NCBI GenBank assembly: GCA_963693285.1
Contig: OY848925.1
Location: 746,501-810,500 of the forward strand
Direction: 5' to 3'
DNA length: 64,000 nt
Source: Xestospongia muta
Lineage: Eukaryota; Porifera; Demospongiae; Haplosclerida; Petrosiidae
This document shows, piece after piece, positions 29,981 to 44,900 of this stretch. The position numbers and the translations under genes were made by a program. The stretch's first letter is position 1. The number at the start of each line of letters is the position of its first letter. Under the pieces are notes generated by a model. It did no database searches. It worked only from the letters and a program-made list of their open reading frames with translations, and was not told the origin of the DNA.

Positions 29981-32900
29981 CTAATTTGTCTGACCAATGT
30001 CTTGAGCAAGTTTTACAAGTCCCTCCTGATCAGCCACTTTCACAAGACGATCCCGACCTTCCAATTCCCTATTAAGTGAAGTAAAGCAAGCATTATCTAT
30101 AGCAGTTACATGTGCTATCATCAACTGATGGTACACGCATTCTCTTACAATTCTGGTTCTAATATAAGTCCAGCTACATTGAGTGAGGCCATTGCATTCT
30201 TTAGAATGTCAAGGGATAAAGGCTCATATGTGGAGATAACACCTGTTACAATAAAATTAATACTATAATGTTCTGCTCATAGCATACTATGGTTACTTAC
30301 TAACCTCTGCATATGAGTTTAGCAGCTAAAGACTGTGTATTTTTATAAGTAAGTTTGACGGTTTGTACACCACCTCTCAATGATACTAAATATAAGCACA
30401 TAACCTAAAGACATACAACAACATATTTAGAGTGAAATGTTTAGATTACTTACCCAAACACCAACTACAAAGGGTTGAACGAGTCCTGCTAAAAACGTTG
30501 CTGCTTCTTCTTGTCTGGGATGACTTGCTATATTAACTGTATCCACAGAGGCTTCCACACAGCCTCTGTCTATCAAACTTTGCAATATCTTATCAAAGAG
30601 CTGTGCATAGTAACAATACAATTGTCAAAATAATTTATAATGTTGTTGTTAAATTTTAACTGGAATCATAGTCACTTAAGTTGCATGGATAATTGTTGAA
30701 TACATTGAAAAGCATTAACAATATATCCTGTTTTGAAGTGTTTTCATTGCTAATTGCTATGAAAATGTTTACTTATAAAGAGCATGTATGGAGTATGTAG
30801 TAGTATGCAGGAATGAACGATTATAAACTCTATAGTTACAGTCCTTACACATCATTATAGGCCTAGCATCTCGTTGCTTTGACAATTAACTACATGACAT
30901 GCAGTCAATTATAAAGTATATTTTAGTAATGACAGCATGTGATGTTTAATAATTTGCACTATCTCATTTCGTATTATATGCAAGTATATAAATAACCATT
31001 TAGTTTGATTAAATAATCCATTTACAGTGTTACAAGAACATATAATAGCTGTAACCAACTATGTTATAAATTTAATTTGACATACCTCTTCTGGTGACAT
31101 TTGGGGCAGAACAAACTCTCTTGAAAGAGCTTTATACAATGTGACAAACCTTCTCTTCGTTTCAACTTAAGAAAAATACAAATAACAACATATCTACTTA
31201 AAATACTAATACTTATGTTTAGTTCTGGAAGTCTTAGCAGGCAGAGAAGTAGGAAGGCCTCAGGGAGAAACCAGTGAAGAAGTTTGTTACGATAATGCGC
31301 TAATTTGAGGTGTTCAGATCCTTCCCCTAATACAACTGCCATGTCTGTTGAGCTAAGTGGCTGCTTCTTCAGCTCCTCAATCATAAAAGCTATACAAGTA
31401 ATCATTACATGCATAATATATGAGTCATGGCTAGGAGGTGGATATTATAATCTACTACATGATGTGTGTAGTGAGATATAACCCTGCAAGTAAAAGGGTT
31501 ATAGCTCTATTAATTTAGCCTCCTTAAACCTCTGAGCATTGGCGGTAGTATACACTGACTGTATAATTCAGTTAATATGTATACCTTGTTGAATTCTTGA
31601 TCCAGATTCTGTCTTTGGTCTAGAGTCATTTTTATGTGACTTAATGGATACAGTATGATCGGATGTAATGTCAATGCTTTCTCCTGATAATAGCAGATCA
31701 AGACTTTCATCAACAACATTAGCTGCATCTGCAGAGAGGAAGAATGACAGAATATCTTCAATGTGTATAAGAACATGGCAGTTATTATAAAGAATTAATT
31801 AAAAAAATGATGAGGGGTTTTCTCTTTGGACTTTGGTATGTAATCATTGGTATAGCTAGAATAATAGGCTATAACTTATATCTTCCTTTTCAATATGGTT
31901 TCTAATACTACCTTAGTCAGACAATCATTCTCTCTTTCTTTTGTTCATTGTTTTTTTCATTTTGTTTAAGCATTACAAACTGAGAGTGAGTGACAACTTG
32001 TTATAATCATATAATAGCAGAGACACACACCACAGCTTTAATCAAAACCAAAATAATTAATTTAGTAACTGGTGATCAATACAGTCATTTCATGTACTAT
32101 GGTGCTACCTCATATATCAGTATTGTACATAATTACAAATCATAGTAATTACAATGTGTGTATAAACTGGTATATGTACCAATCAAATTAATGGAAAGTA
32201 TACAGTACAAGTGGTAATTGTATTAATGTAAACTTGACCCATGTTCTGATTATGTTTACATTCATAACCATATACCAATACGGTTTATATCATTCTCTAA
32301 CATTTGTGTAACCATAGATAGTAAAGTAACACAAACAATAGTTGTTTATAGTGCTTGTACTATGGAAATGTTATGTGACTCACAAGACAAACAGTTATTC
32401 CTTTGATATTTAGTATGACTGTAAATTGAAAGTGAAATACATTAATAAACATACACAACTCTTCACAGTACTATTATAAAGAACTACACTCAGTATCAAT
32501 AAACAGCAGCAACGTATTCAACATGAAAGGCAGAAGACTTTGTTCTTATCCAATACAATGTATTAATTATAAAGGAGCTGTCTTAATGATTTGGATATCA
32601 ATGGCTTTGTACTTCTATTGGTCTGTTGTACCAGGAGGTGATATTGAGTCTATTATTGATGCAATTCACTATAAATACTCACTGATTTCTCTCTACTTGA
32701 TTTTAATCCTTCAAATCTTTTACCCACTATTTGGATGGATTGCTGATGCATGGATTGGACGATATAAAGCTATCTTGATTGGCCTTTATCTTCTAATAAT
32801 AGGATGTGTATTTCTAACAGTTTATACAATTATCAAATATTTTGATATATTTGTCTCATTTTTCTTTCTTTATACAAGCATTGCTATTACTTCACTTGGT

Positions 32901-35900
32901 ATAGCTGCTGTAAATGCTAACACACTTCCTTTCATTACTGATCAAATGATAGGAGCATCTGCTAATGAGCTTTCTGCTACAGTACATTGGTGGTACTGGA
33001 GTCAGAACTTTCCTAATATGATTGCATACAGTGAGTTTTGTATATTGCAAGACCAAACTACTCAAATATTGACATCCATTTTCCTGTCTTTCTCTGGTCT
33101 AGCTATTGCTTTTTCTAGTATATTTCTTTGTCAACATTGGCTCAACAAGACACCTCAGATCACTAACCCTATTAAACATATTGCTAAAGTACTCAACTAT
33201 GCTAGAAAGAACAAGTACCCAAGAAATCGTAGTGCCCTCACCTACTGGGAACAAGATGTCCCTTCAAGACTTGACCTTGGTAAGAATAAATATGGTGGTC
33301 CTTTCTCAGAGGAGGAGGTAGAGAATGTCAAGACAACATTAAGATTAATACCAGTTATTTTTATGTGTGCAATGATAGGAATAGCAATACATGTGAGAAC
33401 ATTTCAGAAAAATCACATGACAGTGAACAATGATGATATTATTCAATGTATATTTTGTGATGAATTAGTCATACCTTTCCATGTGATCACATTTGGTATT
33501 CCACTATATCATTTCATTATAAGACCTCTTCTACACAAGATAACCAAGTATACTCCTAGTATGTTGAAATTTATTGGGTTTGCTTTTTTTATTGAAATTA
33601 TAGGAAGTGTTGGTATGGTAACCATAGAAACTATAGGTCACTTTCAAACTCCTAATGTCACTTGTATGTTTAATAACACTATCAACAAGGTTGTGTCTCT
33701 TAATTTTTACTGGACTATGATACCACTAGTTTTTAGAGGACTGGGAATTGTTGTTTTTGATCTTGTCATTAATGAGTTCATTATTGCTCAATCTCCTCAA
33801 CAAATGAAAGGGTTCTTGTTTGGACTTTATTATGCATTCAATGGTATAGCTAAATTAATTGGATATAACCTTCATTATCCTTTTAAGTTACTTCCTCAAT
33901 CCATTCCTATAAGTTGTGGTTTCTATTACTACCTCACTCAGACTATCCTTCTCTCTCTTGTGTTCATTATCTTTCTCATTCTGTCTAAACGTTACAAACT
34001 GAGAGCGAGAAATAATCCAGTTAATATTCACATGATAGCAGAGACTCATATCACAGCTTATATTGAACAGGACGAAGAGAATAATAGAGAGATAGATGAA
34101 GAAAACTATTCCATTCACTCATCAAATCAAGACATTTTTAAATATTACGGTGCCATAAACTGTGAAACATGATCATTTTATTCATTACTGTATGCTACAT
34201 TAAATTAATATCAATTTTTAAATGTCTTTGTATATATAGAAGTTTGGTAATTACTCTTCACAAAGAATGAAGGATTTTAGATTATCCACATAAATTTTGA
34301 AATTATCAAAACCAAAATAATTTAGTAACTGGTGATCAATACAGTCATTTCAGGTACTATGGTGCTACCTCATATATCAGTATTGTACATAATTACAAAT
34401 CATAGTAATTACAATGTATGATAAATTGGTATATGTACCAATCAAATTAATGGAAAGTAGTACAAGTGGTAATTGTGTTAATGTAAACTTTACCTTTGTT
34501 CTTAATAAGTTTACATACTTCACAACCATATACAAATCAAGTTTATATCATTCTACAACATTTGTGTAACCATAGATAGTAATATAACACAAACACAATA
34601 GCTGTTTATAGTGCTTGTTACTATGGAAATGTTATGTGACTCACAAGACAAACAGTTATTCCTTTGATATATTGTATGATTGTAAATTGAAAGTGAAATA
34701 CATTAATAAACATACACAACTCTTCACAGTACTATTATAAAGAACTACACTCAGTATTAATAAACAGCAGTAAAGTATTCAACATGAAAGGCAGAAGACT
34801 TTGTTCTTATCCAGTACAATGTATTAATTATAAAGGAGCAGTCTTGATGATTTGGATATCAATGGCTTTGTACTTCTATTGGTCTATGGTACCAGGAGGT
34901 GATATTTTTTCTATTATTTTTGCAATTCATGAAAAACCCTCACTGATTTCTCTCTACTTGATTTTAATCCTTCAAATTTTTTATCCACTATTTGGATGGA
35001 TTGCTGATGCATGGATTGGACGATATAAAGCTATCTTGATTGGCCTTTATCTTCTAATAATAGGATGTGTATTTCTAACAGTTTCTACCATATTCTACTA
35101 TTTTGATAAATTCGTCTCATATTTCTTCCTTTATACAAGCAATGCTATTACTTCACTTGGTATAGCTGGTGTAAATGCTAACACACTTCCTTTCATTACT
35201 GATCAAATGATAGGAGCATCTGCTAATGAGCTTTCTGCTACAATACATTGGTGGTACTGGAGTCAGAACTTTCCTAGTATGATTGCATATGATGATATTT
35301 GTATATTGCAAGACTCTACTCAAATATTGACATCCATTTTCTTATCTTTCTCTAGTCTAGCTATTGCTCTCTCTAGTATATTTCTTTGTCAACATTGGCT
35401 CAACAGGACACCTCAGATCACTAACCCTATTAAACATATTGCTAAAGTACTCAACTATGCTAGAAAGAACAAGTACCCAAGGAATCGTAGTGCCCTCACC
35501 TACTGGGAACAAGAGGTCCCTTCAAGACTGGATCTTGGTAAGGATAAATATGGTGGTCCTTTCTCAGAGGAGGAGGTAGAGAATGTCAAAACAACATTGA
35601 GATTAATACCAGTTATTTTTATATGTTCAATGATAGGAACAGTTGTACATGTGAGAACATTTCAGCAACATCACATGACAGTGAATAATGACGATGTTGT
35701 TCAATGTTTATTTCGTGATGAATTAAGCATAGCTTTCCAGATGATCACATTTGGAATTCCACTATATCATTTACTTATAAGACCTCTTCTACACAAGATG
35801 ACCAAGTATACTCCTAGTATGTTGAAATTGATTGGATTTGCTTTTTTTATTGAAATTACAGGAAATATTGGCATGGTAACCATAGAGACTGTAGGTCACC

Positions 35901-38900
35901 TTCAAACGCCTAACATCACTTGTATGTTTAATCACCCTATCAATAAAGACATGTCACTTAATTTTTACTGGACTATGATACCACTAGTTTTTAAAGGACT
36001 GGGAATTATTGTTTTTGATCTTGTCATTAATGAGTTCATTATTGCTCAATCTCCTCAACAAATGAAAGGGTTCTTGTTTGGACTTTATTATGCATTCAAT
36101 GGTATAGCTAAATTATTTGGATACAACCTTCATTATCCTTTTAAGTTACTTCCTCAATCCATTCCTATAAGTTGTGGTTTCTATTATTACCTCACTCACA
36201 CTCTCCTTCTCTCTCTTGTGTTCATTATCTTTCTCATTCTGTCTAAACATTACAAACTGAGAGTGAGAAATAATCCAGTTAATATTCACATGATAGTAGA
36301 GACTCATATCACAGCTTATATTGAACAGGAAGAAGAGAATAATAGAGAGATAGATGAAGAAAACTATTCCATTCACTCATCAAATCAAGACATTTTTAAA
36401 TATTACGGTGCCATAAACTGTGAAACATGATCATTTTATTCATTACTTTATGCTACATTAAATTAATATCAATTTTTAAATGTTTTTGTATATATAGAAG
36501 TTTGGTAATACTCTCCACAAAGAATGAAGGATTTTATATTATCCACATAAATTTTGAAATTATCAAAACCAAAATAATTTAGTAACTAGTGATCAATACA
36601 GTCATTTCATGTACTATGGTGCTACCTCATATATCAGTATTGTTGTAAATAACTACAAGTCATAGTAATTACAATGTGTGTATAAACTGGTATATGTACC
36701 AATCAAATTAATGGAAGGTAGTGGTAATTGTCTTAATGTAAACTTTACCTTTGTTCTTAATAAGTTTACATAATTCATAACCATATACCAATAAAGTTTA
36801 TATCATTCTAAAACATTTGTGTAATCATAGATAGTAAAGTAACACAAACACAATAGCTGTTTATAGTGCTTGTATTATGGAAATGTTATGTGACTCACAA
36901 AAACAGTTATTCCTTTGATTGTAAATTGAAAGTGAAATACATTAATAAACATACACAACTCTTCACAGTACTATTATAAAGAACTATACTCAGTATTAAT
37001 AAACAGCAGTAAAGTATTCAACATGAAAGGCAGAAGACTTTGTTCTTATCCAGTACAATGTTGTAATTATAAAGGAGCCGTCTTAATGATTTGGATATCA
37101 ATGGCTTTGTACTTCTATTGGACTATTGTACCAGGAGGTGATATTTTTTCTATTATTGATGCAATTCACTATAAAGACTCACTGATTTCTCTCTACTTGA
37201 TTTTAATCCTTCAAATTTTTTATCCACTATTTGGATGGATTGCTGATGCATGGATTGGACGATATAAAGCTATCTTGATTGGCCTTTATCTTCTAATAAT
37301 AGGATGTGTATTTCTAACAGTTTATACGATTATCAAATACTTTGATAAATTCGTCTCATATTTCTTCCTTTATACAAGCATTGCTATTACTTCACTTGGT
37401 ATAGCTGCTGTAAATGCTAACACACTTCCTTTTATTACTGATCAGATGATAGGAGCATCTGCTAATGAACTTTCTGCTACAGTACATTGGTGGTACTGGA
37501 GTCAGAACTTTCCTAGTATGATTGCATACAATAAGTTTTGCATATTGCAAGACCCTACTCAAATATTGACATCCATTTTCTTATCTTTCTCTGGTCTAAC
37601 TATTGCTCTCTCTAGTATATTTCTTTGTCAACATTGGCTCAACAGGACACCTCAGATCACTAACCCTATTAAACATATTACTAAAGTACTCAACTATGCT
37701 AGAAAGAACAAGTACCCAAGGAATCGTAGTGCCCTCACCTACTGGGAACAAGATATCCCTTCAAGACTTGATCTTGGTAAGGATAAATATGGTGGTCCTT
37801 TCTCAGAGGAGGAGGTAGAGAATGTCAAAACAACATTGAGATTAATACCAGTTATTTTTATATGTACAATGATACGAATATCAATACATGTGAGAACATT
37901 TCAGCAACATCACATGACAGTGAATAATGATGATGTTGTTCAATGTTTATTTCGTGATGAATTAAGCATAATTTTCCAGATGATCACATTTGGAATTCCA
38001 CTATATCATTTACTTATAAGACCTCTTCTACACAAGATAACCAAGTATACTCCTAGTATGTTGAAATTGATTGGGTTTGGTATTTTTATTGAAATTACTG
38101 GAAATATTGGCATGGTAACCATAGAGACTGTAGGTCACCTTCAAACTCCTAACATCACTTGTATGTTTAATCACCCTATCTATAAAGACATGTCACTTAA
38201 TTTTTACTGGACTATGATACCACTAATTTTTAAAGGATTAGGAATTGTTGTTTTTGATCTTGTCATTAATGAGTTCATTATTGCTCAATCTCCTCAACAA
38301 ATGAAAGGGTTCTTGTTTGGACTTTATTATGCATTCAATGGTATAGCTAAAATAATTGGATACAACCTTCATTATCCTTTTAAGTTACTTCCTCAATACA
38401 TTCCTATAAGTTGTGGTTTCTATTACTACCTCACTCAGACTCTCTTTCTCTCTCTTGTGTTCATTATCTTCCTCGTTCTGTCTAAACGTTACAAACTGAG
38501 AATAAGAAATAATCCAGTTAATATTCACATGATAGCAGAGACTCATATCACAGCTTATATTGAACAGGAAGAAGTGTATCGTAGAGAGATAGATGAAGAA
38601 AACTTTTCCATTCAATCATCAAATCAAGACATCTTTAAATATTACAGTGCCATAAACTGTGAAACATGATCATTTTATTCATTACTGTATGCTACATTAA
38701 ATTAATATCAATTTTTAAATGTCTTTGTATATATAGAAGTTTGGTAATTACCCTTCGCAACAAATGAGAGGTTTTAGATTATTCACACAAATCTTGAAAT
38801 GATCAGAAATGAATTTCAAGCTAGTCATACACAAATTTTTGAATAGATCATAAATAATTTGGAAATGAACATTTTTTAAAATCCTCCAAGTAACTAGTAT

Positions 38901-41900
38901 AGTTGCGTTGTTAGCATTGAAAATGAGACTTACATGATTGTTTAATGTTATATGTGACTACAATTATAATAATTATAATTTCAATCACATGATCAAATAC
39001 ACTACTATATTATGTAGCTATGAAAGTATTAAAAAATAAACATGCTTATATAATTATACAGTTGTATATGAATGTAATAGAGCTGAGTGTTGTTGTCATA
39101 CATGTGACAATACATGTAGTATTGTAAACTGTTTTGATTGTTGTGCTCATGTGTATAGCTGAGATTGAAAAGTGAAAGTAAAATATAATACAATAAAGTC
39201 ATCAAAAAGTGTACGATAAAGTCATCGACAACAAGTGTACTTCTTGTGTACAAAGAATTCACAATGAAAGATAGAAGATTTTGTTCTTATCAAGTACAAC
39301 GTATTAATTCAAAAGGAGCAGTATTGATGATTTGGATAACTATATGTATATATATCTTCTGGTCATTTGTCCCTAGTGGTAACATCTATTCAATGGTCAA
39401 TGAAGTTCACTATAACTATTATCAAGTCTCTCATTTTTTGGCTTTAGCTCTTCAACTGTTTTACCCACTATTTGGATGGATTGCTGATGCATGGATTGGA
39501 CGATATAGAGCTATTTTATATGGACTCTATTCTTTAGTAATAGGATGTGTATTATTGACAGTATCTATTATTATAAAGGACTTTGAATCACTGGTTCCAA
39601 AATTCATTCTTTATACAAGTACTACTGTCAATTCACTTGGTATAGATATTATATATGCCAACACTCTTCCTTTTATTACTGATCAAATGATAGGAGCATC
39701 TGCTGATGAACTCAGTGCTGCAGTACATTGGTGGTTTTGGAGTCAAATGTTTCCTATAACAATGGAATATAACACACCCTGTTTATTGCAAGACTCTACT
39801 CAAATATTGACATCCATTTTCCTGTCTTTCTCTGGTCTAGCTATTGCTCTCTCTAGTATGTTTCTTGGTCAACATTGGCTCAACAGGACGCCTCAGATCA
39901 CTAACCCTATTAAACATATTGCTAAAGTACTCAACTATGCTAGAAAGAACAAGTACCCAAGGAATCGTAGTGCCCTCACTTACTGGGAACAAGAGGTCCC
40001 TTCAAGACTGGATCTTGGCAAGGATAAATATGGTGGTCCTTTCTCAGAGGAGGAGGTAGAGAATGTTAAGACAACATTGACATTAATACCAGTTATTTTT
40101 ATATGTGCAATGATAGGAATAGCAATATATGTGAAAACATTTCAACAACATCACATGACAGTGAAATATGGTAAGACTCTTGAATGCTTGTTCAGAGATG
40201 AATTGGGGTTAACTCATAAGATAGCTACATTTGGAATTCCATTATATCATTTCATTATAAGACCTCTTCTACACAAGATGACCAAGTATACTCCTAGTAT
40301 GTTGAAATTGATTGGGTTTGCTTTTTTCATTGAAATTTTAGGCACCATTGGCATGGTAACTATAGAAACTGTAGGCCATCTCCAAACACCTAATGTCACC
40401 TGTATGTTTAATAATACCATCAACAAGATTATGTCACTTAATTATTACTGGACTATAATACCACAAGTGATAAAAGCCATCGAAAGAGTCATCATTACTA
40501 TTGTGACTAGTGAGTTTGTCATTGCTCAGTCTCCTCAACAAATGAAAGGGTTCCTATTTGGTTTTTGGGGTGCGTTCAATGGTGTAGCTAAACTCATTGG
40601 ATATAACCTTCATCATCTTTTTAAGTTACTTCCTCAATCCATTCCCATAAGTTGTGGTTTCTATTACTACCTCACTCAGACTCTCCTTCTCTCTCTTATG
40701 TTCACTGTCTTCCTAGTTTTGTCTAAACGTTACAAACTGAGAATGAGAGATAATCCAGTTAATATTCACATGATAGCAGAGACTCATATCACAGCTTATA
40801 TTGAACAGGAAGAAGAGTATCATAGAGAGACAGATGAAGAAAGCTATTCCATTCACTCATCAAATCAAGACATCTTTAAATATTATGATAATACAACAAA
40901 TACACACCTTGTTAAGAAGTGAATATGTGTCTATAAAAAGTATTTTAAAAATACGTTTTGTTTGTTATTTTTAGAGTGAGTTATAATATTTTGTTTACTA
41001 GTTCAATTTTATCACTTTGTTGCTCTTTTACACATATACAATTTTTTTTCTGCCTTAAAATGATAACTATGTAAAATGGACATACACTTGAATAACAAAA
41101 GCAACTGTCTTGAAAGATGTGCTTGCTATTGTTGTTTTGCATCTATGAAATGAAAATGCAAGAATATACAACAAACAGAGAGGCTTCATTGAAGGTAAAA
41201 TGTTATGAACTTATCCAGTACTGTGTATTATTTTTAAGGAGCAGTAGAGTGTTGATAAATTGTATGTTCTTAATTGATAATTATCACAGACTGTATGATG
41301 ATGTAACCTGTTGTGTGAAATACTTGTTTATAATATGCTGTTAGCATGAGACACACAACATTATAAACAATTTCTTTGTTGGAGACAACTTTGAAAGTGA
41401 AACACTCAATTTTCAAAAGCAGTATAGTTTTAGGTCTATCTGTGGATCACTAGTGTTAGAAGTCATTGGAAAAAACTTGGATCTTGTTGTTTCTGAGTTT
41501 ATCATTGCTCAATCTCCCCAATAATATGTTGAGGTTTGGTATTCATTGTTCTTATACAGTGCAACGTGTCCACTCCAAAGGAGCTCTCTTAATAATACTA
41601 TTGTCAATGACTGTATTTAGCTATTGGTCAATTATTCCTGGTGGTAGCATCTTTACAGAACAGAAGGAACCTCAATATAAATATTCTGCAGTTCCTGTTT
41701 ATTTAACTTTAACACTTCAGATTTTCTATCCAGTATTTGGTTGGATTGCTGATGCATGGATTGGACGATATAAAACCATTTTGTATGGACTGTGTCTTTT
41801 AGTATTAGGATGTGTTTTTTTTGGAGGATCTGCTATTATTATTGACTTTGAACCCACAGTATCTATACTTTTTCAATGGACCAGCACTGTCTTCAATTCA

Positions 41901-44900
41901 CTTGGTATAGCTGCTATATATGCTAATATACTTCCTTTCATTACTGATCAAATGATAGGAGCATCTAGCGATGAGCTAACTGCTGTAGTACATTGGTGGT
42001 TTTGGAGTCTGACATTTGCTAATATGATTGCACATACCATACCCTGTGTATTACAAGGCAAACCTCAAATATTAACATCCATTTTCTTGTCTTTCTCTTG
42101 TCTAACTATTGCTCTCTCTAGTATATTTCTTTGTCAGCATTGGCTTGACAAGACACCTCAGATCACTAACCCTATTAAACATATTGCTAAAGTACTCAGC
42201 TATGCTAGAAAGAACAAGTACCCAAGGAATCGTAGTGCCCTCACTTACTGGGAACAAGAGGTCCCTTCAAGACTTGATCTTGGTAAGGATAAATATGGTG
42301 GTCCTTTCTCAGAGGAGGAGGTAGAGAATGTCAAGACAACATTGAGATTAATACCAGTTATTTTTATATGTGCAATGGTAGAATTAGCCACGCATGTAAA
42401 GTCTTCTCAGCAAAAACACATGACAATTAATGACAATAGCATTCTTGGATGTCTTTTCAGGGATCAAGCAAAAATATTTCTCAAGATAGCAACAGTTGGC
42501 ATTCCATTATATCATTTCATTATAAGACCTCTTCTACAAAAGATGACTAAATATTCTCCTAGTATGTTGAAATTACTGGGAGTTGCTTTCATCCTTAAAA
42601 TATTAGGAGTCATTGGTATGATAGTAATAGAGACTATAGGTCACCTCCATACTCCTAATGTCACTTGTATGTTTAATAATAACATCGAAGTAGTTATGTC
42701 TCTCAATTATTATTGGACTATAATACCACTAGTGTTAAAAGCTGTTGGGGATCTCATTTTTCTTCTTGTAGTTAATGAGTTCATTCTTGCTCAATCTCCA
42801 CTACAAATGAAGGGGTTCTTGTTTGGACTTTATTATGGATTTGAAAGTATAACTACACTCATTGGATATAACCTTCATTATCCGTTTAAGTTACTTCCTC
42901 AATCTATTTCTCTAAGTTGTGGTTTCTACTACTACATCACTCAGATTCTCCTTCTCTCTCTTGTATTCATTGTCTTCCTCATTCTGTCTAAGTGTTACAA
43001 ACTGAGAGTAAGAAATAATCCAATTAATCTACACATGATAGCAGAGACACATATCACAGCTTATATGAGCCAGGAAGAAGAACATAGTTTAGAAAGAGGA
43101 CAAGAAAATGATTCCAGTTTATCTTCAAGTTATTCTGAGGATATTTATACTAACTAGGATACAATATGTATCAGAAGATTTAATTCATGTCTATACAGTT
43201 TCTACTACAAGTGCTGTATCCACCTTACACATAACTCATCATATTTTGATTGTACATATTTAATTTACATTGTTTAATAATCAATGAACCTTATAAAATC
43301 TAGATGTACAAATGAGAGACGAAGAAAACCACACAACTCACTCATCAAATCAAGACATTTATAAGTACTATGATAATAACTAATATGAAACTTGTTTAGA
43401 AATGAGTGCATATCTTCTAAACATTCAATATTGTATTGTAGTTATTTTTAGGAGTGAAAATTAGCTTTATTATATTATTGCAGTTTACCAATATTAACTT
43501 TATTATACTACTAACAATAGTTATCAAGATAAAAACATTGAAAGTAACAGTTACAGCTAATTAATAATAATTACAACTTCCATTGACATGATTACAAAAT
43601 ACATGTGTATACAGTAGATACATGGTTGTTGATTCTCTAATTCTCAATCAACAACATCTTTGTTAAAAGAGTATTGACTGTTACATGCTAATAAACTAAA
43701 GTATATAAACTACATCATTTCAGCATGATTGTATTATTCTGATGTTATAAAAACAATCACAGAAATGTTATTATAATGATGAGTACACATGTGACCTCAC
43801 ATGCTGTAAATTCTTTTATTGTGAATTATATACATATGTGGGTGAAATTAAAGTGAAAGACAAACATGAGATAAATTTTCTTAGCAGTATAATACAGAAG
43901 AAGAATTTGTATGCACAGAAAGACTGAACATGCAAGAGAAAAGATTTTGTTCCTGTATTAACTTCAACGGAGCAGTGTTGATGATTTAGGTGTCAATGAC
44001 TGTATTTAGCTATTGGTCGATTGTTCCTGGTGGTAACATCTTTACAGAACAGAAGGAACCTCAATATAAATATTCTGCAATTTCTGTTTATTTAACTTTA
44101 ACACTTCAGATTTTCTATCCAGTATTTGGTTGGATTGCTGATGCATGGATTGGACGATATAAAACCATTTTGTATGGACTGTGTCTTTTAGTATTAGGAT
44201 GTGTTTTTTTGGAGGATCTGCTATTATCATTGACTTTGAACCCACAGTATCTATACTTTTTCAATGGACCAGCACTGTCTTCAATTCACTTGGTATAGCT
44301 GCTATATATGCTAATATGCTTTCTTTCATTACTGATCAAATGATAGGAGCATCTAGCGATGCGCTAACTGCTATAGTACATTGGTGGTTTTGGAGTCTGA
44401 CATTTGCTAATATGAGTGCACATATCATACCCTGTGTATTACAAGGCAAACCTCAAATGTTAACATCCATTTTCTTGTCTTTCTTTGGTCTAACTATTGC
44501 TCTCTCTAGTATATTTCTTTGTCAGCATTGGCTTGACAAGACACCTCAGATCACTAACCCTATTAAACATATTGCTAAAGTACTCAACTGTGCTAGAAAT
44601 AACAAGTAGAAGACTTTGTTCTTATCAAGTACAAGGTATTAACTTCAACGGAGCAGTCTTGATGATTTGGCTGTCAATGGCTATATATATCTACTGGTCA
44701 TTTGTTCCTGGCGGTAATATCTATTCAGAATTAAAGCCAACACCATATTCTATATTTCCTGTTTATTTAGTTTCACTATTACAAATCTTTTACCCATTAT
44801 TTGGTTGGATTGCTGATGCATGGATTGGACGATATAGAGCTATCTTGATTGGTCTATACTCTTTAATAATAGGATGTGTATTTCTTACAGGATCTGTTAT

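Larger units (their letters stand above)
40923..41525. other. Array spacer P4-P5
   Basis: AT-rich. Contains a P5 IRF-like motif at 41393-41402 and a coding relic at 41441-41522 listed separately. Confidence 0.5.

Noticed and set aside
33106..33321. Recurrent 71-residue second-frame ORF (also at 35364, 37603, 39844, 42109, 45849, 48212)
   Set aside because: It overlaps the nearly invariant transporter block in another frame; its conservation follows from the DNA identity of that block, and it has no family signal. Only a test for frame-specific constraint would revive it.
33888..34118. Recurrent 76-residue minus-strand ORF at the 3' ends of P1-P3
   Set aside because: Shadow of the conserved C-terminal coding region; no start context or domain.
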